From assembly GCA_963698085.1 (NCBI GenBank), contig OY969122.1, forward strand, positions 1,302,001-1,366,000: a stretch of 64,000 nucleotides of DNA, read 5' to 3'. The DNA comes from VRUE01 sp963698085. Lineage in GTDB: Bacteria > Actinomycetota > Thermoleophilia > Solirubrobacterales > 70-9. Shown here in pieces: positions 58,939 through 64,000 of the stretch. Under the pieces are notes generated by a model. It was not told the DNA's origin. It did not search any database and saw only the letters and a list, made by a program, of their open reading frames with translations. The translations under genes were made by a program, and so were the position numbers. How positions within the stretch are numbered: the stretch's first letter is position 1; each line of letters starts with the position of its first letter.

Positions 58939-60011
58939 AGGTTCCCCAGTCGAAGGCGCGCTCCCGCAAAGACGGGGCGGCGATTCCGCTCGATCAGACC
59001 GACAAGCGGCTGATGAACCTACTGCAGTCGAGCTTCCCCCTCGACCCCGAGCCCTTTGCCCTGCTCGCGTCCGAGGCAGAACTTGAGCTTGACGACCTCC
59101 TTGCCCGCACCCAACGCCTCCTGGACGAGCGGATCATTCGCGAGATCACGCCAATCTTCGACACTCGCGCCCTCGGTTACGAGTCGATGCTGGTCGCCGC
59201 CAAAGTCGACGCCGAACACCCGCAACGCGCCGCCGCAGCGGTAAACGCCCACCCCGGCGTCTCGCACAACTATCTCCGCACCCACGACTTCAACCTCTGG
59301 TTCACGATCGCCGTTCCGCCCGATTCCGCGCTGGGCATGGAGGGGACCCTGGAGGCGCTGATGCGCGAGACCGGCGCCGAGTCGATGCGCCAGCTGCCGA
59401 CCCTGACCCTGTTCAAGATCAACATGAACCTGGAGATGGAGAAGGGCACCGACGCGCTCGCCGCCGCGGTCGAAGCAGCGCCACCGCGCGAGTTGGAGCG
59501 CCAGCCCTACGACGAGGACGACGTCGCCACGATCCGCGCGATGCAGGGCCCGATGGAGGCGGTCGAGCGTCCCTACGATGCGGCTGCCGCCGAGCTCGGA
59601 ATCGGGACCGAGGAGCTGCTGGAGCGGCTGCGCTCGATGGTCGATCGCAAGCTGCTGCGCCGCGTCGCCGCGATCCTCTACCACCGCCGCGCCGGCTTCT
59701 CGGCCAACGGCATGGGGGTCTGGAAGGTCCCCGACGAGGAGATCTTCGAGACCGGCCGGCGGATGGCCTCCTTCCGCGGCATCTCCCACTGTTACCAGCG
59801 GCCGACCTACGAGGACTGGCCCTACAGCGTCTTCACCATGGCCCACGGTCGCTCGAGGGAGGAGTGCGACGCGATCCTCGACTCGATCGCGGAGGAGTGC
59901 GGGATGGGGCCAGAGGATCGCGCCACCCTCTACTCCTCGACTGAGTACAAGAAGATCCGCCTGCACTACTTCACCGACGACTACGCCCGGTGGGACGCTG
60001 AACACTCGTAA
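58926..60011 (+). CDS. Fused siroheme decarboxylase AhbA-AhbB-like protein
   Basis: 361 residues from a GTG at 58926. It has two tandem modules, each with an Lrp/AsnC-type wHTH and ligand domain: module 1 PLDQTDKRLMNLLQSSFPLD, then FDTRALGYESMLVAAKV and the TH-type strand VSHNYLRTHDFNLWFTI; module 2 from about residue 215, with RRVAAILYHRRAGFSANGMG, GVWKVPDEEI and SHCYQRPTYEDWPYSVFTM. This matches siroheme decarboxylases (AhbAB/NirDLGH), normally two polypeptides. It converts siroheme to didecarboxysiroheme for siroheme-dependent heme or heme d1 synthesis. It lies between hemB and hemL, which favours heme biosynthesis over gene regulation. Confidence 0.85.
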   Translation: MASVKVPQSKARSRKDGAAIPLDQTDKRLMNLLQSSFPLDPEPFALLASEAELELDDLLARTQRLLDERIIREITPIFDTRALGYESMLVAAKVDAEHPQRAAAAVNAHPGVSHNYLRTHDFNLWFTIAVPPDSALGMEGTLEALMRETGAESMRQLPTLTLFKINMNLEMEKGTDALAAAVEAAPPRELERQPYDEDDVATIRAMQGPMEAVERPYDAAAAELGIGTEELLERLRSMVDRKLLRRVAAILYHRRAGFSANGMGVWKVPDEEIFETGRRMASFRGISHCYQRPTYEDWPYSVFTMAHGRSREECDAILDSIAEECGMGPEDRATLYSSTEYKKIRLHYFTDDYARWDAEHS

Positions 60012-61269
60012 CACCGAGCTGTACGAGCGGGCCCGGCGCGTCCTTCCAGGCGGTGTCAATAGCCCGGTGCGGGCGATGCGGCAGATCGGTCGGGACCCGA
60101 TCTTCATCGAGCGCGGCGAGGGTTGCGAGCTGATCGACGCCGACGGCAATCGCTACGTCGATTGGGTCTGCTCCTGGGGCCCGCTGATCCTCGGCCACGC
60201 CAATCCCGGCGTCGTCTCGGCGGTCAGCGAGGCGGCGGCGCGTGGCACCAGCTACGGAGCGGCCACCGCAGCCGAGGTCGAACTTGCTGAGGAGGTTGCG
60301 GCCCGCGTTCCCTCGCTGGAGATGCTGCGCATGACCAGCTCCGGCACCGAGGCGGCGATGAGCGCGGTTCGTCTGGCTCGCGCCGCGACCGGGCGCGAGG
60401 TCGTGATCAAGTTCGCCGGCGCCTACCACGGCCACTCCGATGGCCTGCTCGCCGACGCCGGCTCGGGCCTGGCCACGCTCGCGATTCCCGCCAGCCCCGG
60501 GGTGACCGCGGCGCAGGCCGCCTCCACCGTGGTCGTGCCGTGGAACGAGCGCGAAGCGGTGGATCGTGCGCTGGCCGAGCACCCGGTCGCCGCACTGCTG
60601 GCCGAGCCCTTGCCGGCGAACATGGGCGTCGTCCCGGCCGAGGCCGGCTTCCTGCAGTTCCTGCGCGAGGCGACCCGCGCGGCCGGCGCGCTGCTCGTCT
60701 TCGACGAGGTGATCAGCGGTTTCCGCATCGCCCGCGGCGGCGCCCAGGAGCTTTACGAAGTCGAACCGGACTTGACCGTGCTCGGCAAGGTGCTCGGCGG
60801 TGGTTTGCCGGCCGCCGCCTTCGGTGGACCGGCCCAGACGATGGAACGGATCGCCCCCGCCGGCGACGTCTATCAAGCGGGGACGCTGTCGGGGAACCCC
60901 CTCGCCACGGCGGCCGGTCTTGCCACCCTGCGCCAGCTCGACGCGCCGGCCTACGAGCGGCTCGCCCAGCTCACCGCGATGCTCGCTGCCGGCCTGACCG
61001 ATCTGGCTGCAGATCGTCCGCTGCGGATCGCCTCCGCCCCCGGCTTGCTCACCCTCTTCTTCAGCGGCGAGCCGGTGACCGACTTCGCGACCGCGGTTGC
61101 CTGCGACCTTGAGGCTCACGCGCGCTTTTGCCGCGCGATGCTCGCCCGCGGTGTCTACCCGCCGCCGTCCCAGTTCGAGGCCTGGTTCGTCTCCCTTGCC
61201 CACGACGAGGAGGCGATCGAGCGCACGCTCGCGGCAGCGGCAGAGTCGCTTGACGAGGCGTTTGGATGA
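59998..61269 (+). CDS. hemL: Glutamate-1-semialdehyde 2,1-aminomutase, apparent CTG start
   Basis: About 423 residues. Converts glutamate-1-semialdehyde to 5-aminolevulinate with PLP. N-terminal ELYERARRVLPGGVNSPVRA, then CSWGPLILGHANP, MTSSGTEAAMSAVRLARAAT, LLVFDEVISGFRIARGGAQ and the PLP lysine in VLGKVLGGGLPAA. No ATG, GTG or TTG precedes the conserved N-terminus in frame; the best candidate is CTG at 59998, with GGTGGG just upstream and overlap with the ahbAB stop. The next standard start is internal. Confidence 0.92.
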   Translation: MNTRNTELYERARRVLPGGVNSPVRAMRQIGRDPIFIERGEGCELIDADGNRYVDWVCSWGPLILGHANPGVVSAVSEAAARGTSYGAATAAEVELAEEVAARVPSLEMLRMTSSGTEAAMSAVRLARAATGREVVIKFAGAYHGHSDGLLADAGSGLATLAIPASPGVTAAQAASTVVVPWNEREAVDRALAEHPVAALLAEPLPANMGVVPAEAGFLQFLREATRAAGALLVFDEVISGFRIARGGAQELYEVEPDLTVLGKVLGGGLPAAAFGGPAQTMERIAPAGDVYQAGTLSGNPLATAAGLATLRQLDAPAYERLAQLTAMLAAGLTDLAADRPLRIASAPGLLTLFFSGEPVTDFATAVACDLEAHARFCRAMLARGVYPPPSQFEAWFVSLAHDEEAIERTLAAAAESLDEAFG

Positions 61270-61664
61270 GCGACCCCAAGGCCGTTCTCGCGTCCCTCGC
61301 GTCGCAGCTGCGCGAGGAGAACACGCCGATCTCTCCCTACGTCATCGATCCGAGTGAGGACCAGGCCTTCGCGGCCCCCGGCGAGTACGCCTTCGTGGTC
61401 GAGGCCGTGCGCGAGGGCTACCTCCTCCACTACGACGAGCCGCGATTGCTCGCCGGCCACGACCGGGACCTCGCCCTTCTCGCCGGCGACTACCTCTACG
61501 CGCTCGGCATCGAACGCCTCGCCTCCCTGGGCGACACTCGGGCCGTGCGCCTGCTCGCTGACCTGATCAGTTGTTGTGGCCAGTTCCACACCGAGGGTCG
61601 CGAGGACGAGGTGCCGGAGCTTTGGCAGACGACGGTGCAGGCGATCGCCAGCCGCTCCGACTAA
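61266..61664 (+). CDS. Conserved-looking protein of unknown function in the hem operon
   Basis: 132 residues, acidic, soluble and mostly helical: SLASQLREENTPISPYVIDP, YAFVVEAVREGYLLHYDEPR, LLAGHDRDLALLAGDYLYAL, CGQFHTEGRED. The ATG overlaps the hemL stop (ATGA), so it is translated with hemL. The family is not recognised by me. Linkage suggests a lineage-specific accessory to tetrapyrrole synthesis or simple operon hitch-hiking. Confidence 0.7.
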   Translation: MSDPKAVLASLASQLREENTPISPYVIDPSEDQAFAAPGEYAFVVEAVREGYLLHYDEPRLLAGHDRDLALLAGDYLYALGIERLASLGDTRAVRLLADLISCCGQFHTEGREDEVPELWQTTVQAIASRSD

Positions 61665-61667
61665 CGA

Positions 61668-62444
61668 CTATCTGACGGTGCAGTCGCGCACCAGCGTGGC
61701 CGTGACGCGATTGCCGCCGGCAAAGTCGAAGTTCCCCTTGGCGAACGGGTAGACCGCACCTGGGAAACCCTCCGGCGCCGCGCAGCCAGCGCTGATGTAG
61801 CTGTGCTTCTCGCCTTTGTACGTATAGACCCGTCGCAGCTTCATATCGAAGTTCGTCACGTAGGCCCATCTCTGCGCCGGCTTCGGCAGCGTCGTCTTGA
61901 TCACCGTTCCGTAGGTGCCCTGCTTCTCGAGGATGTTGAAGGTGAGAACAAATGCCGACGGCGGCTTGCGCCCGTAGACCTGGGCGAGCAAGCGCCGGTG
62001 ACCGTCCGCCCGCTCGGCGTTGAAGACCAGTAGCGGGCCTGTGAACGTGAACGGCGGCTGATTGGCGAGATTGACCAGGACCTGGACGTGGCCACTGCCG
62101 ACGATCGCGTCGCCGCAGATCCTTCTTGCTGCCTTGATCGTCGTCGGCTGGATCTTGCGAACCCTGCAGGTCGGCAGACCGCGGTCGAACAATTTCCCGC
62201 CTTTGTTGATCGCGATCGCGATCGTCCGCAGCTGTGGTGGCGCAGCGCCGGCTTCGGCGGATTTGAAGCTGCTTTCGATGCTGACCGCGACCGGCGCCAC
62301 GCCGGTGCGGGGCAGGGCCTTGGGCGAGATCCCGCCGTCGAAGGCGACGATGACGTTTCCCTTCTGTTCAACCTCCGCTTGCGCCATCCCGGCAGCGCCC
62401 AGCGTGAGGACGAGCGCCAGTGCGATCAGGGCACTGCGTTGCAA
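61668..62444 (-). CDS. Secreted protein of unknown function
   Basis: 258 residues with a clear signal peptide (ALIALALVLTLGAAGMAQA). The mature part is beta-rich, with paired Cys (CRVRKIQPTTIKAARRICGD, SAGCAAPEGFPGAV) and motifs such as TFTGPLLVFNAERADGHRRL. Proteins of this style are common in multiple copies in Thermoleophilia, but I know no function. It follows the next secreted gene with a 1 bp gap on the same strand, so they form a two-gene unit. Confidence 0.7.
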   Translation of the reverse strand: MQRSALIALALVLTLGAAGMAQAEVEQKGNVIVAFDGGISPKALPRTGVAPVAVSIESSFKSAEAGAAPPQLRTIAIAINKGGKLFDRGLPTCRVRKIQPTTIKAARRICGDAIVGSGHVQVLVNLANQPPFTFTGPLLVFNAERADGHRRLLAQVYGRKPPSAFVLTFNILEKQGTYGTVIKTTLPKPAQRWAYVTNFDMKLRRVYTYKGEKHSYISAGCAAPEGFPGAVYPFAKGNFDFAGGNRVTATLVRDCTVR

Positions 62445-62445
62445 C

Positions 62446-62940
62446 CTAGATGAACCTCGAGGAGTCGATCCGGCACTCGTCGAAGCCGAAGCTGATCACG
62501 GTGTTGTTGGCTTTGTTGTTGTTCTTGTTGAGCTCGACCGCGAGTTTCTGCGCTTTGAACTTGTTCTCGGCCTTCAGCGCCTGGCCGATCTGCTGCAGGA
62601 ACGTCTTCTCCTTGCGCAGATAGCCGATCCATTTCGTCAGCTTGGCGTTGTCTGCGGCAGGGCGCGGAACTTTGTCGATCTGGGTGACTGCCTTGCCGAG
62701 GGCAGCGGACGCGCGGATGAAGCGCTTGCCCGCCGGCTCCAGCTTGTCTTGCTGCACCTGGCCTTTGACACCTTTGAGGATGCGGGAGTTGGCTTCGGTG
62801 TTGGCCTTGCAGATCGGCTCGACCTGGGCGACGTAGTCTTCACGTTCGTCCGCCAGCGCGACCGGAACCGCAACCAGCAGCGCCATCGCCACGGCGACGA
62901 TTAGCTTGGGCAGAGACGACCTCGATGCTGAGCTTCCCAC
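62446..62940 (-). CDS. Small secreted helical protein of unknown function
   Basis: 164 residues. The signal peptide is LIVAVAMALLVAVPVALA. The mature part is helical with two Cys (VEPICKANTEANSRILKGVK near the start and FGFDECRIDSS near the end) that could bridge, and a long amphipathic region (KLTKWIGYLRKEKTFLQQIG). No catalytic motif. It is transcribed ahead of the other secreted gene. The 112 bp gap to the MMPL gene holds nothing recognisable. Confidence 0.7.
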   Translation of the reverse strand: MGSSASRSSLPKLIVAVAMALLVAVPVALADEREDYVAQVEPICKANTEANSRILKGVKGQVQQDKLEPAGKRFIRASAALGKAVTQIDKVPRPAADNAKLTKWIGYLRKEKTFLQQIGQALKAENKFKAQKLAVELNKNNNKANNTVISFGFDECRIDSSRFI

Positions 62941-63052
62941 TTGCTGGCTCCTCCTGTCTTCGCTTGACCGACGCCGGCGCTTAGCGCTAGCCCGGCCCCT
63001 GTCCTCGACCCCCTGGTCAAAAATACATCAGTTCCCATCGTGCTCACGGGTA

Positions 63053-64000
63053 CTAACCCGCCCGCGAGCCGTGAAGATCGATCTCGGGCAGGATTCTTTC
63101 CAGCGGCCGGGGCAGCCACCAGACCCGATCGCCGAGCAGCAGCATCAGCGCCGGTAGGAGGACGATCCGCACCACGGTTGCGTCGAGCAGCACGGCGACG
63201 GCGAGGCCGACCCCAAGCTGGCTGATCGTCGCTAACGGCGCGCCGGCGAAGGCGACGAAGACGGCCATCATGATCGCCGCCGCGCCGGTGATTACCCGCG
63301 CGGTGCGCTCCAGCCCGAAGACGATCGCCTCCTCGTTGGAGGCGTTGTTCTCGTAGTGCTCGCGCATCCGCATCAGCAGGAAGACCGCGTAGTCGATCGA
63401 GAGGCCGAAGACGATGCCGAAGATGCCGGCTGCGCCGATCGCGTCGACGTAGCTGTGTCCGCCCAGCGGCCACCCGTCGGGGACCTCGAAGAGCAGCGTG
63501 AGCACGCCGAAGGCGACCGCGACCGTAATCAGGTTGAGGAGGACGGCGATCGCCGCCAGCAGCAGCGCCCGCAGGACGATGACCAGGATCAAGAAGGTCG
63601 CGATCGTGATCAACGCGACGATGAGCGGAATCCGCTCGGAGATCGTGTCGGTGTAGTCGATCAGCTCCGCAGCGCCACCGGTGACGCCGGTGAGGGTGCC
63701 ACTTGCCGCCGCCAGCCCCGACGCGTCCTCTTTCAGCCGGTCATAGAGCGCCCGCGATCCGTCGGTGTTGAAGGTGTAGCGAGGGATGACGACCATCTGC
63801 GCCGCCTGGCCGCCGCCGCCCAGGTCGACGATCTGGTCAACTCGCTTGCGCTCCGCCGCTGGGGCACCCTGCAGGGCGGAGAGGACGAAGTAGCCGGAGT
63901 CGAAGATGCCGGGAGAGGAGCGCCGCAGCCTGTCGATCCTGCGATCGGCGCGGTTGGCGCTGACGGTGACCTCAACGTTGGCCCGGCGCAGACCGCGCTG
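63053..64000 (-). CDS. MMPL/RND-family transporter, C-terminal part (partial, runs off window)
   Basis: The visible 315 residues continue past the window end; the reading frame is open to 64000 (RRANVEVTVSANRADRRIDR and further). Membrane segments start at ERIPLIVALITIATFLILVI, and the MMPL signature is GIFGIVFGLSIDYAVFLLMR followed by MREHYENNASNEEAI. The final helices hold the usual FAGAPLATISQLGVGLAVAV and LLDATVVRIVLLPALMLLLG. A proton-driven exporter of lipids or drugs; the substrate is not known. Confidence 0.9.
   Translation of the reverse strand, partial: QRGLRRANVEVTVSANRADRRIDRLRRSSPGIFDSGYFVLSALQGAPAAERKRVDQIVDLGGGGQAAQMVVIPRYTFNTDGSRALYDRLKEDASGLAAASGTLTGVTGGAAELIDYTDTISERIPLIVALITIATFLILVIVLRALLLAAIAVLLNLITVAVAFGVLTLLFEVPDGWPLGGHSYVDAIGAAGIFGIVFGLSIDYAVFLLMRMREHYENNASNEEAIVFGLERTARVITGAAAIMMAVFVAFAGAPLATISQLGVGLAVAVLLDATVVRIVLLPALMLLLGDRVWWLPRPLERILPEIDLHGSRAG

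Overview
The window is GC-rich chromosomal DNA from an actinobacterium. I infer class Thermoleophilia (Solirubrobacterales-like) from the mycobacterium-like fhaA-fhaB-pstP-rodA-pbpA-pknB cluster, frequent GTG/TTG starts and several secreted proteins of lineage-restricted look. It holds the origin-proximal core in conserved order: parB-parA-rsmG-jag-yidC-yidD-rnpA-rpmH on one side, dnaA-dnaN-recF-DUF721-gyrB-gyrA on the other. TGTGGA motifs cluster around the dnaA/dnaN junction, and a near-perfect parS site lies on the rnpA/yidD junction.

Layout. 1-12.9 kb: envelope polysaccharide locus (glycosyltransferases, flippase, O-antigen-ligase-like protein, CapD/WbpM-type dehydratase, LytR_C protein, DedA, UppP), interrupted by an accessory gene fusing a TIR-like domain to an EgtD-like methyltransferase. 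13.0-16.9 kb: Fic protein with iterated operator-like repeats, purM and a Ser/Thr kinase, all overlapping. 16.9-20.3 kb: an IS481 copy (frameshifted transposase) and an IS110 copy flank a D-Ala-D-Ala ligase. 20.3-28.5 kb: cell-wall growth and phospho-signalling cluster, with a one-base frameshift in rodA/ftsW. 28.5-31.1 kb: CARDB-domain protein, pheA, HNH protein. 31.4-46.5 kb: replication-origin core, with a 421-residue intein in GyrA. 46.4-53.2 kb: tRNA-Ile overlapping the parB stop, a bifunctional-nuclease-domain protein, a second Ddl-like ligase coupled to an aminotransferase, a phosphodiesterase and a membrane mannosyltransferase-like protein. 53.3-54.9 kb: compact restriction-modification islet (MT-A70 methylase, BglII/BstYI-like endonuclease, small antisense wHTH gene). 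55-61.7 kb: YmdB-like phosphoesterase, ABC-2 exporter, hemB-ahbAB-hemL cluster. 61.7-64 kb: two secreted proteins and the end of an MMPL transporter.

The best candidates for something undescribed are the TIR-like/EgtD-like fusion, the RGATCY sites at the promoters of the restriction module, and a dispersed set of long palindromes. In the palindromes the outer arms differ from copy to copy yet stay self-complementary, while the inner core is shared. They sit on stop codons, between genes and sometimes in frame inside genes. No rRNA or CRISPR array was seen and no gene-free gap exceeds about 300 bases. All family assignments come from reading motifs, not from database searches.
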